DNA of 34,921 bases, taken from assembly GCA_964444885.1 (NCBI GenBank), contig CAYUIZ010000019.1, positions 1-34,921 on the forward strand, written 5' to 3'. This stretch comes from CAYRGQ01 sp964444885. GTDB lineage: Bacteria > Bacteroidota > Bacteroidia > Sphingobacteriales > Sphingobacteriaceae. The notes under the pieces were generated by a model. The model did not search any database. It was not told the DNA's origin and saw only the letters and a list, made by a program, of their open reading frames with translations. Position 1 is the first letter of the stretch. Each line of letters starts with the position of its first letter. The position numbers and the translations under genes were made by a program. Positions 14,518 to 22,858 of the stretch are shown here, in pieces.

Positions 14518-17500
14518 ATGGCGAAACCTACTAACAAGATATTAAAAACCGTTCAGCTTTTTCTACTCTTATTTGCTGCTGTTTTCTCGTGTACCGACAG
14601 CAATGCACAACCCCACCAAGCAGACAATGTGAATAATAAAGGTCATTACGAAGCCGTAATGAAGCAGCGGTTGGACAGCTTGAAGCACGCCGTGCCAAAG
14701 GAGCATGCTCAACACGATAGTCTAGTATCAGTACTGTATGAGGAATATGAACAGCAATATCTAAATCTTGGTGGTAGAGGCAAATGGAAAGAGGCTCTTC
14801 CCATTGCGTTGGCGTGCGAAACAACATTTATAGGTAATTTACTGCCTAAAAAAGAAGCTGACCTGATTTACAATATTGGGTATATATATGATAAGGACGG
14901 ACAGTATTGGCAAGGAATCGATTATTTCCATCGTTCCGTAGTACGCTATGAAGCGATACAGGAGACCGGAGAACAAGATGTACGGGATGACATCGCGCTG
15001 GCCTATAACAATATTGGCGTTGCACATGCCGAAACAGGTTTTTTTACCCAGCGAAAAGAGAGTTACCTAAAAGCAAAAAACCTTTGGGAGTCTATCGATG
15101 ATGTAGACAAAAGTAATCTAATTTCGTTATATGGCAACTTGTTGCGGTTATATAGGCAATATGGAGATAAGCAAGCTGCGGAAGAATTGATTACGACCAT
15201 CAATTTCAATTTTGACCAATGGATTGCCGAGGACGGTTTTGCAAACGGAAAAAAGGGGGTAGAAACAGCGCGACCCAAACCTTTTTACCATGTTGAAAAG
15301 CACCGCTTAAACATCCTGTACACCGATCTAATAAGTGACAAAGACGGGGGAATAGCTCATTTGGACAGCCTGCATACACATTTCAAGGATATGCACGTGG
15401 ATGACCAAAAGCGGTTTTCTGCTTACTTGCTTACCGCAATTAGCCATGCCGCTGCTCCGTTGGTAGATTATGACGATCCGGAAGAGCGCAAGCAAAAAAA
15501 GCAATATCTTGACCTCGGTATGCGAGAAAGCGTACGGCTCGGCGACCGTTATAACCAAATGATTTTTCATTCCCGATTGGTCAGTTACTATCTGGAGGCA
15601 GAAAAGGATAGAAAAAAGGCGCTATCGCACCTCGACCAAGCTATCGGGATTGGTCATGAAATGGATATTCGGGAGTTTAATTTGATTAACCTCTACCTCA
15701 AAAAGGGCGACGTACTACAACAGAGCGAACGTTTTCCCGAAGCAGAAAAATTAGTGCTTAAAAGTATGTCCATTTTATTGGAACAACCTGTAACCGACCC
15801 CACTGTTGTACAGTTGGGTGATTTTGAACAACGTAACGATATATATTATGTGAATGCACTAAAGCAGACTGCCAGCTTGTATAAAAATGAATATGAACGC
15901 AGTAATGCCCCTGCCCACGGTCAACTGGCTCAACATTTTTATAATTTGGCAGCCAATCTTTTCCATATTTATTATCAGAAAGGTGCGTATAATCCTTGGT
16001 TGAATACGACCAATACCGCAATCAACGAGGGCTTACTCTCGCTCCATTTGGAGGGAAGCACAGCGGATGAAATTAGTTTGGTCAATCTCATGGAAAACAA
16101 TCGTTCGCAACACCTCGCTAAAGAGTTTGAAGCTAAGTACCAGCGGTTCCTGCATATACCTGACAGCTTATTTACCGAGCGCAATCTACTTCAAATTGAA
16201 ATGGCTGGGTATGAACGGGTGGGTAAGCATACAGAAAATGAATACGAAATGTTGCAAACTGCACTGATGGATGTGGAAGCAAAAATACAGCAGGCAGATG
16301 GTCGGCATTTTTCGTTCTTTGGAGGTACATTCGACATCAGAGAAGTACAGTCCGAATTGCAGGAGCAGGAGTATATCGTGCGTTATGTGGTAGCCGAGGA
16401 AAACCTCTATGCGTACACCCTGCACAAAGACGAAATTTCGATTCTAAAATTAGGGAACAAGGATACCCTGCTTTCCCTTACAGAACAATATTACGAAACG
16501 ATTAAAAACAAACACCACGATTACGTTGGACAGGCCATAGAGCTATATGCGGTATTGATAGAACCGCTAAAGCTACCATTGGATAGATTGACAAATCTGG
16601 TTATTATTCCCGATAATAAGTTAAATTATCTTCCTTTTGAAACCTTGATTCATTCCGAATCGAAGCGACCACTGGTTACGATGTGTCCGATTAGTTATTC
16701 GCACGGACTGCGGTTGTGGCTCTTACAGCGGAAAGCCGTTTCATCTGCAAAAGGAAAACAGTATTTCGCTGCTTTTGCGCCACAATACTCATCGGATTAT
16801 ATGCTGTCTTTTGCCGATAACCATCCTGTAAACCGAAATCGTCTGCAAGATATCACAGGGGCAACGCATGAGGCAGTCCAACTTGCACAACATTTTGGAG
16901 GCAATTTATACCGTGGGATAAAGGCAAGCAAACATGGTTTTTTACAGCAAGCTACAGCCTATAAGATTTATCATTTCGCTATGCACGCACTGCTGGACGA
17001 AAGCAACCACCTCCATTCAAGCCTTGTTTTTCAAGATGAAGAACACTTATATTATCATGAGCTATATGGCTTACATTTTCCGGCAGAGCTTGTCGTATTG
17101 AGTGCCTGTAACACGGGAATGGGAAACCTTGAAAATGGCGAGGGTCTGATGAGTTTGTCACGTGCATTGACATACGCTGGTGTTCGTTCATCCGTGTACA
17201 GTTTATGGGAAGTCCCCGATGAGGAAACGGCAGAAATCATGCTGTCTTTTTACGAACACCTCAAAGCCGGACATTCAAAAGTAGAATCGCTTACATTGGC
17301 AAAACGTGATTTTCTGACGAATAACCCGATGAAAAGCCATCCGTTCTTTTGGGCAGGGTTTGTCGTCAACGGCAATACCGATCCGTTGGATGACACGGGA
17401 GTTTTGCATTGGTACCTTTGGCCTATCGTGGGAGGACTTGTTTTAATTGTCTTATTGCTCCTGTTGCGAAGACGGAATTACCGAACCAATGTTTTGCAGC

Positions 17501-17523
17501 CGCCCCAAGTTGATGTAAATTAA
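14518..17523 (+). CDS. Exported TPR-CHAT domain cysteine protease with C-terminal membrane anchor
   Basis: A 1001-residue protein. The N-terminus has a signal peptide (NKILKTVQLFLLLFAAVFS) with a possible lipobox Cys25 or an alternative cleavage near SNAQ. Residues about 55-560 are helical with TPR-like pairs (IYNIGYIYDKDGQYWQGIDYF, ALAYNNIGVAHAETGFF). Residues about 640-945 form a CHAT domain of the caspase/separase fold: LPFETLIH, YHFAMHALLDE with catalytic His823, and VVLSACNTGMG with catalytic Cys864. The 41-residue spacing between them is normal for CHAT. A hydrophobic anchor (about 964-983) precedes a basic tail. TPR-CHAT proteins are usually proteases activated by partner binding; here the domain is predicted outside the cytoplasm. 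It faces an ECF sigma/TPR anti-sigma pair, 5 bp apart and convergent. Confidence 0.88.
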   Translation: MAKPTNKILKTVQLFLLLFAAVFSCTDSNAQPHQADNVNNKGHYEAVMKQRLDSLKHAVPKEHAQHDSLVSVLYEEYEQQYLNLGGRGKWKEALPIALACETTFIGNLLPKKEADLIYNIGYIYDKDGQYWQGIDYFHRSVVRYEAIQETGEQDVRDDIALAYNNIGVAHAETGFFTQRKESYLKAKNLWESIDDVDKSNLISLYGNLLRLYRQYGDKQAAEELITTINFNFDQWIAEDGFANGKKGVETARPKPFYHVEKHRLNILYTDLISDKDGGIAHLDSLHTHFKDMHVDDQKRFSAYLLTAISHAAAPLVDYDDPEERKQKKQYLDLGMRESVRLGDRYNQMIFHSRLVSYYLEAEKDRKKALSHLDQAIGIGHEMDIREFNLINLYLKKGDVLQQSERFPEAEKLVLKSMSILLEQPVTDPTVVQLGDFEQRNDIYYVNALKQTASLYKNEYERSNAPAHGQLAQHFYNLAANLFHIYYQKGAYNPWLNTTNTAINEGLLSLHLEGSTADEISLVNLMENNRSQHLAKEFEAKYQRFLHIPDSLFTERNLLQIEMAGYERVGKHTENEYEMLQTALMDVEAKIQQADGRHFSFFGGTFDIREVQSELQEQEYIVRYVVAEENLYAYTLHKDEISILKLGNKDTLLSLTEQYYETIKNKHHDYVGQAIELYAVLIEPLKLPLDRLTNLVIIPDNKLNYLPFETLIHSESKRPLVTMCPISYSHGLRLWLLQRKAVSSAKGKQYFAAFAPQYSSDYMLSFADNHPVNRNRLQDITGATHEAVQLAQHFGGNLYRGIKASKHGFLQQATAYKIYHFAMHALLDESNHLHSSLVFQDEEHLYYHELYGLHFPAELVVLSACNTGMGNLENGEGLMSLSRALTYAGVRSSVYSLWEVPDEETAEIMLSFYEHLKAGHSKVESLTLAKRDFLTNNPMKSHPFFWAGFVVNGNTDPLDDTGVLHWYLWPIVGGLVLIVLLLLLRRRNYRTNVLQPPQVDVN

Positions 17524-17528
17524 AAATA

Positions 17529-18269
17529 CTACCTGTTTTCCAATGCGTTCACAACGTTACGGGCTTCGGCAGACAGACTATCGTCAGACTCTGCGACGAG
17601 TTTGAAGCGAGGCAACGCCTGTTCGCCGTCCCCCAGTTGAAGATATGCCAAGCCCCAATACCAATTGACGATTACAGGAGAAAAATATGAGGTGTCTTTC
17701 CAGTCCCTCGCTTCCAATAGCGTTATCGCTTCCCTCGGCTTTTGCAACATTAATTGACAAATAGCAAGGTAAAAAGCCGTCTGGTCATTGGGGTGTTCAT
17801 TGTAAACCTGTTGTAACAGTACTGCGGATTCCGAGTATGCACGCTTGTCGTACAACATCAAGGCCTCAGACATGACTTTATCGGCAGGAATATCGCCCCG
17901 TACCATAGGGGTCACCATATTTGGATAAGGTTCCATGTATTGTGCGTACAGCTTCTCTGCCGTCACACCAGACTGTTTGTCCAAAAAGAACCAGCCCGCC
18001 CCGATAAGTATCAATATACTTGCCGCGGCATACCACCATCTGGCTTGTTGTCGAACAGGCTTCACTTCCTGTTTGTCTAAGGTGCGGAATCGCTTTTTGA
18101 GCTCTTGCCGTTCATTGTATATGACGGTATCCCGTATTTCTTTCTCAAAGTTAAATGCTTCTGAAAAAGTTACATCATTTTGCAACAGCCATTCCAGCTG
18201 CTTTTGTTGACTGGTGGTCAGCGTTTCTGTAAAGTACGCTTCTATCAGTAGCTCTTTATCCTTTTCCAT
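17529..18269 (-). CDS. Membrane anti-sigma-like protein with periplasmic TPR domain
   Basis: A 246-residue protein. A cytoplasmic part (residues 1-77) opens with KELLIEAYFTETLTTSQQKQLEWLLQND, a helical segment typical of Bacteroidota anti-sigma factors without a zinc motif. One membrane helix (about 78-96, WWYAAASILILIGAGWFFL) follows. The periplasmic part (about 105-246) has TPR-like repeats (YSESAVLLQQVYNEHPNDQTAFYLAICQLMLQKPREAITLLE). The start overlaps the upstream ECF sigma gene by 14 bp, so translation is coupled and a sigma/anti-sigma pair is likely. The TPR domain could contact the TPR region of the CHAT protein, also predicted outside the cytoplasm, but that is inference. It ends 5 bp from the convergent CHAT gene. 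Confidence 0.8.
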   Translation of the reverse strand: MEKDKELLIEAYFTETLTTSQQKQLEWLLQNDVTFSEAFNFEKEIRDTVIYNERQELKKRFRTLDKQEVKPVRQQARWWYAAASILILIGAGWFFLDKQSGVTAEKLYAQYMEPYPNMVTPMVRGDIPADKVMSEALMLYDKRAYSESAVLLQQVYNEHPNDQTAFYLAICQLMLQKPREAITLLEARDWKDTSYFSPVIVNWYWGLAYLQLGDGEQALPRFKLVAESDDSLSAEARNVVNALENR

Positions 18270-18798
18270 TTGTTCGGATTATTTCCTTTAATTGTTTCAA
18301 ACATCTTGATTTTTGACTTTTCACCGTGTCTTTGGATTCATAAGACATCTCACGTTGGATATCGGCTAATTTTAATCCCCTGTAATAAAACAGGTGCAAC
18401 ATCTGTTGGCACTTGGGTCCCAACTGAAGATAGGCTCGTTGAAGTAATTTAAGCCTTTCCTCTGCCGTATCAATCTCGAATAGATTGATTTGCTCCATGA
18501 GTTCCTCGCCACTTAGTTCTTCCTGTTTCGGTGACTTGAGATAAGCGAAAATCTTGAATTTTCCTATCGCATATAGATATGTCTTGATGCTACTTTTCAA
18601 CCCGTTCAGCTTTCCTGACACGATATTTTCATATAAAGCGATTACGCTGTCGTGGTATATATCCAGCACCACATCCGGATCTATTGGATACCGCTTGGCA
18701 AACTCCAGAAAACCAACTTTATATTCAAGGTATATCTCATCCAATATTGCGGTATCATCGTGTTGCAGGAATTGAATCCACTGTTGATCTTTATTCAT
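18256..18798 (-). CDS. ECF-type sigma factor of the island
   Basis: A 180-residue sigma-70 family protein. Region 2 (about residues 20-90) contains FAKRYPIDPDVVLDIYHDSVIALYENI, a divergent form of the DxxQxxF core-binding helix. Region 4 (about 120-172) contains LGPKCQQMLHLFYYRGLKLADIQREM with the recognition helix after it and a basic end. It lacks other sigma domains, so it is ECF. It is expected to direct transcription of island genes and to be held inactive by the overlapping membrane protein. An 11-bp inverted repeat lies upstream, between it and the divergent lipoprotein gene. Confidence 0.85.
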   Translation of the reverse strand: MNKDQQWIQFLQHDDTAILDEIYLEYKVGFLEFAKRYPIDPDVVLDIYHDSVIALYENIVSGKLNGLKSSIKTYLYAIGKFKIFAYLKSPKQEELSGEELMEQINLFEIDTAEERLKLLQRAYLQLGPKCQQMLHLFYYRGLKLADIQREMSYESKDTVKSQKSRCLKQLKEIIRTNGKG

Positions 18799-18822
18799 TT
18801 AGTTAGTGGCATGAGGAAAAAA

Positions 18823-18875
18823 AGGTAAACATCAGCTCCTAAAATAGAAAAAAAAATCAAAAACGATGTTTACCT
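18823..18875. promoter_or_regulatory. 11-bp inverted repeat in the divergent control region
   Basis: AGGTAAACATC (18823-18833) and GATGTTTACCT (18865-18875) are perfect inverted copies 31 nt apart. On the - strand the second arm runs directly into seven T residues, so it could act as an attenuator in the sigma-gene leader. Alternatively it is a pair of operator or sigma-recognition half-sites serving both divergent genes. CAGCT follows each copy on the + strand. Confidence 0.55.
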
Positions 18876-18946
18876 CAGCTAGCCAGCTACACTAAGTTGT
18901 TAGAAATATCGCCCACTGAGGTGGTCATTTAAACGATTTATAAGCT

Positions 18947-20257
18947 ATGAAAATGAAAACGAAATTTGACAATTACAAAAAGAAACAAATCCTCATGAAG
19001 CTATTGGGCGCATTTGCATTATTTTCACTCACGCTGTTCAGCTGTACCAAGGATAACGAACCGCAACCGGAAGAGGAAATATTACCGCCTATTGAATTGG
19101 CCTGTGATTATTTTAATGAGGATAGGGTACTGAGCAATGACCCGAAGAGACCGGTAGACTACCTGATAAGCTGTTGGGCAAATGTACAGGGAGGATTGAA
19201 AATAGAGCCGGGTGTGGTGATTGCGTTTACCGAGGATGCAGGTCTTTACGTCAACCTGGGTAATAAAGTTTTTGAAATAAAAGGAACGTCGGCAGAACCT
19301 GTGTTGCTGACCGGCACATCCAAGCAAAAGGGCTATTGGCGGGGGATTTTCCTGACAGAAGCCCACAACCCCAACAATCTGATTGAACATACCGTAATCG
19401 AATATGCCGGATCGCAAAACCTAACAGAAACTTCACCGGTTTACGAAGGAAGTTTGGCAATAAGGGGCGTTTCCGGCACAACACCAATGGCCCTTACGCT
19501 CAACCATGTAGAAATTAGCAATGGTGGTAGCATTGGTTTAGACTTTCACCGTATCGAAAAAAATGCCACCGTTTCGACCTCCAATCTGACAATTACAAGA
19601 CATGAAGGTGTTCCGGTTAAGGTTTCTGCGGAGATGGCACATATTTTCGACAATACCTCTACGTATGTAGGAAATGTAAGTGACTTTCTTAACATTACGA
19701 CGTCGTATTATGAAATAGAAGACCAAACCGCAGCCTGGCAGAAACTGGATGTGCCTTACTTGGTAGATGGCAGGGTACATATCAAGAAAGATGGCCATTT
19801 AACAATCGAGGCCGGTGTAGAAATGCAATTTAAAGATGATGCGTATTTACAGGTTGCTCCCCTACTGCCGCCGTATAACACCAGCCTGAAAATACAGGGC
19901 ACCGCTGATAATCCAGTACACCTAAAGGCGTATCATGACACCTGGGGCGGTATTTATTATGGACATACACAAGAGGACAATGTAATAGACCATTCCATCA
20001 TTGAGCATGCAAGGGGCGATTATCCGGTGGGTAACCTCCGGAATTCCGGGGCGGTGTATATGCACGCAGATCCGGTATTGCGAATCACGAACAGTACATT
20101 CCGAAACATGCCCAACTATGCGGTGTATGCCTATTCCGGTGCTAGTTCGAGAAAACCTGACCTGCCCAACTTCGTTTTCGTGGGCAACATCGTTACCAGT
20201 ACGAAGGGGGCGCTCGGATGGGGTGATGGCCGAACAACCCATTACCCTAACAATTAA
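18947..20257 (+). CDS. Lipoprotein with right-handed beta-helix repeats
   Basis: A 436-residue exported protein. The basic n-region is long; an internal Met17 could also be the start. The hydrophobic segment ends in lipobox Cys33 (TLFSC), followed by an acidic stretch (TKDNEPQPEEE) resembling the Bacteroidota surface-export signal. Two parallel-beta-helix blocks are visible: FEIKGTSAEPVLLTG...YWRGIFLTEA...NLIEHTVIEYAGS, and LKIQGTADNPVHLKAYHDTWGGIYYG...NVIDHSIIEHARG. Each follows a PGVVIAF or AGVEMQF edge strand. Such folds serve as surface adhesins or polysaccharide lyases; no catalytic residues are evident. It is the first gene divergent from the ECF sigma gene, so a plausible regulon member. 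Confidence 0.78.
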   Translation: MKMKTKFDNYKKKQILMKLLGAFALFSLTLFSCTKDNEPQPEEEILPPIELACDYFNEDRVLSNDPKRPVDYLISCWANVQGGLKIEPGVVIAFTEDAGLYVNLGNKVFEIKGTSAEPVLLTGTSKQKGYWRGIFLTEAHNPNNLIEHTVIEYAGSQNLTETSPVYEGSLAIRGVSGTTPMALTLNHVEISNGGSIGLDFHRIEKNATVSTSNLTITRHEGVPVKVSAEMAHIFDNTSTYVGNVSDFLNITTSYYEIEDQTAAWQKLDVPYLVDGRVHIKKDGHLTIEAGVEMQFKDDAYLQVAPLLPPYNTSLKIQGTADNPVHLKAYHDTWGGIYYGHTQEDNVIDHSIIEHARGDYPVGNLRNSGAVYMHADPVLRITNSTFRNMPNYAVYAYSGASSRKPDLPNFVFVGNIVTSTKGALGWGDGRTTHYPNN

Positions 20258-20335
20258 AAGGCTAAAAAGCGTCTGCTTCATTGTGGTCGGTACGCATATG
20301 GGGCAAACGCTTACATAACTTTAGATACAGAGCAA

Positions 20336-21451
20336 ATGAAAGTTTATACACAAATCTATCTTTTAGTCCTATTGGCCATTGCCCCACTCTGGTTACTTGC
20401 TTGTAGCAACAATGGCAATAAGAGCAAAGCCGATGGCTTCGGTATGGGGGAAACGATTGGGGAAAATGGAGGAGGTTTTTCGGAAGCGCTTGCACAAGGT
20501 ATCAATATTGGCATTAAATCAATCACGATTCCCGAGCACCCAAGAGGAGATTATGTTCCCTTCTCCAATTGCCCGCAAGATCAGGTGACGAAATTGGAGT
20601 TTCGTGTGGAAAACAGAGGGGCGGACTTCGACAAAAAAGGCAAGGCCATCTACGGCTCGGTACAGATTAAAAGACTGGCGGATGGAGCAGTTTTGCTCAA
20701 CGAAGAAGCCGTGCTGGAGTTCAGAGCCTTTACACCGGGATGGGTGCGGTTTCGATTCGACCCGATAGACCTGTCTCAACCCGGATTGTATGAAGTAACC
20801 GTTGAAGCGTATATGGTCGACTTATCGGCCTACCTGAAAAACAAATCAGTGAAACCAAAGCCTCTGGATACAGATTTGTCGGATAATAGAGTGGTGTATG
20901 TCAACCGGGTAACCAACAACGAATTGTTAGCAGAAAATTCCTTGAACCGGTTCGATTTTGAAGGGATGCAAAGCACGAGGGATTTGGCCGACCAAGGCTG
21001 GAACTTCAGCCATTTGCCCGATTCTGTACAGATTTCCAACCAGGGAACCGGAGGTAGTAAAGCGATTGCAATCCATCTTCATCAGGGAGACAAAAACAAG
21101 CGAAAACTATATACGCCCACCATGGCGATGCTTGAAAATCAGCAGGTGAATTTCCAATTTAAATTACTGGATGCCCAATCCGGGAAGGATGTTACCGAAG
21201 AACTAATGGCGTCAGAAGGTTTTAGAGCGGAAGTTTCCGTTCAGAAAATATGTCGTACGGGCGTAGAAGTAACCTTTAAACACAATGTCTCAGATGCCCA
21301 AGCTACAGAAGATGGATTTTTTAGTTTCCAGCCTATGCCTGTTTATCAGGAACCCGGTAATTTCAGAGGACAGATTGCATTCATCAACCTATCTGCTTAT
21401 CCCGAGATTCTGTTGGTCATCGATGAGGTAATCGTACAGGCATTGAACTAA
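20336..21451 (+). CDS. Lipoprotein of unknown function (371 aa)
   Basis: An exported protein with hydrophobic leader YLLVLLAIAPLWLLAC and lipobox Cys23. A low-complexity Gly/Asn/Lys linker covers about residues 24-50. Residues about 55-190 look like an Ig-like or fibronectin-like beta domain (VTKLEFRVENRGADFD, PGWVRFRFDPIDLSQPGLYEVTVEAYM). Residues about 205-371 look like a second beta domain of jelly-roll type (RFDFEGM...GWNFSHLPDSVQISNQG...KAIAIHLH), possibly carbohydrate binding. No family is recognised with certainty. It lies 78 bp after the beta-helix lipoprotein in the same direction. Confidence 0.7.
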   Translation: MKVYTQIYLLVLLAIAPLWLLACSNNGNKSKADGFGMGETIGENGGGFSEALAQGINIGIKSITIPEHPRGDYVPFSNCPQDQVTKLEFRVENRGADFDKKGKAIYGSVQIKRLADGAVLLNEEAVLEFRAFTPGWVRFRFDPIDLSQPGLYEVTVEAYMVDLSAYLKNKSVKPKPLDTDLSDNRVVYVNRVTNNELLAENSLNRFDFEGMQSTRDLADQGWNFSHLPDSVQISNQGTGGSKAIAIHLHQGDKNKRKLYTPTMAMLENQQVNFQFKLLDAQSGKDVTEELMASEGFRAEVSVQKICRTGVEVTFKHNVSDAQATEDGFFSFQPMPVYQEPGNFRGQIAFINLSAYPEILLVIDEVIVQALN

Positions 21452-21512
21452 AAAGTAAGGGCAATGCTTGTGTGCTTGCCCAAATACGAACACAGACAAA
21501 AGAATAAGGACA

Positions 21513-21540
21513 AAGGAAAGTCTTTATTCCTTGCTCTTTT
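21513..21540 (+). terminator. Hairpin terminator ahead of the first small lipoprotein gene
   Basis: AAGGAA (21513-21518) pairs with TTCCTT (21527-21532) and is followed by GCTCTTTT. The same element, with AAGGA/TCCTT at 22223-22242, precedes the second paralogue. Both lie between the previous stop and the next gene. Confidence 0.5.
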
Positions 21541-21592
21541 ATCTTAAATCAAAAAGACTATAAAAAAAACAATAGTACAAACACTAATCGGC

Positions 21593-22150
21593 ATGATGGT
21601 TTTATGCCTGATGGTAGCTTGCTCAAAAGGCGGCGATAAAAAAGAGAACGAAGACGACTCCTCCTCAGGCGATCAGCACACTTATGAGGTTTCCATTGCC
21701 AGCGGCAAGACCTACAAGGGTGGTGTACCGGTCTATCGGTCTGGGGGAACGGCAAGTTATAATACCATTGCGCAGACCCAGGATCAATACTATGAACAAA
21801 ATAAAGGTGTAGATGTACTACTTACTGATATGGTAGGTTATTTTCAAATCGGATTCGGGTTTTTAATGGACAGCAACAACAACCCCAGCCGTATCGAGGG
21901 TCACGAATATCTCGAGGATCAGCCATTTGGCTTTGCCGAATTGTCAACGGGTAGTCCGATTGCGACCTATAAAACTGCCGGCCCCGTTAGTATAACGGTG
22001 GAAAACTATAAAGAGCATACCATGACTCACGCAGATGGTAGAGAGTTTATTGTAGCATCCTTTACCCTCAACTTTAGCGGCAAGTTTAAATTGGACGCTA
22101 GCGGTGAAGAAGTGGATGTGACCGGAAAAATCGTGATAGCAGCACCCTAA
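21593..22150 (+). CDS. Small lipoprotein paralogue 1, with its ancestral start codon changed to ATA
   Basis: A paralogue of the next gene. The mature part begins at a lipobox cysteine (CLMVAC) followed by SKGGDKKENEDD, then a beta-rich domain (HTYEVSIASGKTYKGGVPVY...YFQIGFGFLMDSNNNP) ending FSGKFKLDASGEEVDVTGKIVIAAP. By alignment with paralogue 2, the original start is at 21560, where the codon reads ATA instead of ATG; the frame is open from there and encodes the expected basic leader KKTIVQT. From the first available ATG (21593) the leader loses both lysines, so export would be poor. It is either started at AUA, started weakly at 21593, or a decaying copy. The function is unknown. Confidence 0.65.
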   Translation: MMVLCLMVACSKGGDKKENEDDSSSGDQHTYEVSIASGKTYKGGVPVYRSGGTASYNTIAQTQDQYYEQNKGVDVLLTDMVGYFQIGFGFLMDSNNNPSRIEGHEYLEDQPFGFAELSTGSPIATYKTAGPVSITVENYKEHTMTHADGREFIVASFTLNFSGKFKLDASGEEVDVTGKIVIAAP

Positions 22151-22171
22151 TTTAGAAACAAGGACGTAGGA

Positions 22172-22830
22172 GCAATGCCTTGCGCCTGCCCAAATACGAA
22201 CACAGACAAAAGAACAAGGACAAAGGAGAGTCTTTATTCCTTGCTCTTTTATCTTAATCAAAAAGACTATGAAAAAAACAATCGTACAAACAGTAACGGG
22301 CATAATGGTCTTATGCCTGATGGTAGCTTGCTCAAAAGGCGGCGATAAAAAGGAGAATGAGGATACTTCGTCCGGTGAGCATACCTATGAGATTTCCATT
22401 GCCGGAGGTAAAACGTATAGAGGCAGCGTACCGAGTTACGCTCCCGGAATAGTTGAGGTATATAACCCCGTAGCGTATCCCATGGAAGAAGATGGAATCG
22501 GCAGAGGAGTAAGCATTATGCTTATCGAACCTGGAGCCTTTCAAATCGGACTTGGATTTCTGTTAGATGATAACAACAAACCCATCCATACGGAGGTTCA
22601 GGGATTCGGCTTTGGCGAATGGGGAGTCGAAGATAAATACGGTCCTGCGGGGCCCGTCAGTATGACCTTGAAAAACTATAAAGAACATGACTATTCTTTT
22701 GCCGGCGAAGAGGGGACGGTAGCGTCCTTCACGCTAAGCTTCAGCGGGAAGTTTAAATTGGGAGCGGACGGCGAGGAAGTCGATGTGACCGGCGACATCG
22801 TGGTGGTGGCACCGTAAGACTCATTCCTTA
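22172..22830 (+). repeat. Unit 2 of a tandem gene duplication
   Basis: The second copy of the 21461-22171 unit, including the intergenic hairpin, the sequence TCAAAAAGACTATG before the gene and the whole small lipoprotein gene. It has diverged most in the middle of the coding region. Confidence 0.8.
22269..22817 (+). CDS. Small lipoprotein paralogue 2
   Basis: A 182-residue lipoprotein. The leader is MKKTIVQTVTGIMVLCLMVAC with lipobox Cys21 and an acidic/basic tether SKGGDKKENEDTSS. The mature domain has alternating beta strands (HTYEISIAGGKTYRGSVPSY, FQIGLGFLLDDNNKP, GPVSMTLKNYKEHDYSFAGEEGTVASFTLSFSGKF) and ends EEVDVTGDIVVVAP. The gene copy upstream is homologous over its full length. The fold and function are not recognised. 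The leader peptide is also nearly shared with the unrelated propeller lipoprotein at 25115. Confidence 0.78.
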   Translation: MKKTIVQTVTGIMVLCLMVACSKGGDKKENEDTSSGEHTYEISIAGGKTYRGSVPSYAPGIVEVYNPVAYPMEEDGIGRGVSIMLIEPGAFQIGLGFLLDDNNKPIHTEVQGFGFGEWGVEDKYGPAGPVSMTLKNYKEHDYSFAGEEGTVASFTLSFSGKFKLGADGEEVDVTGDIVVVAP

Positions 22831-22858
22831 CTCATTTATCTTTAATCAAAACAATGAA

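Larger units (their letters stand above)
21461..22171 (+). repeat. Unit 1 of a tandem gene duplication
   Basis: The region from GCAATGCTTG through the small lipoprotein gene recurs, diverged, from 22172 onward with a shift of about 710 nt. The non-coding leader (caaatacgaacacagacaaa at 21481 and 22191) is better conserved than the middle of the coding part. Confidence 0.8.
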
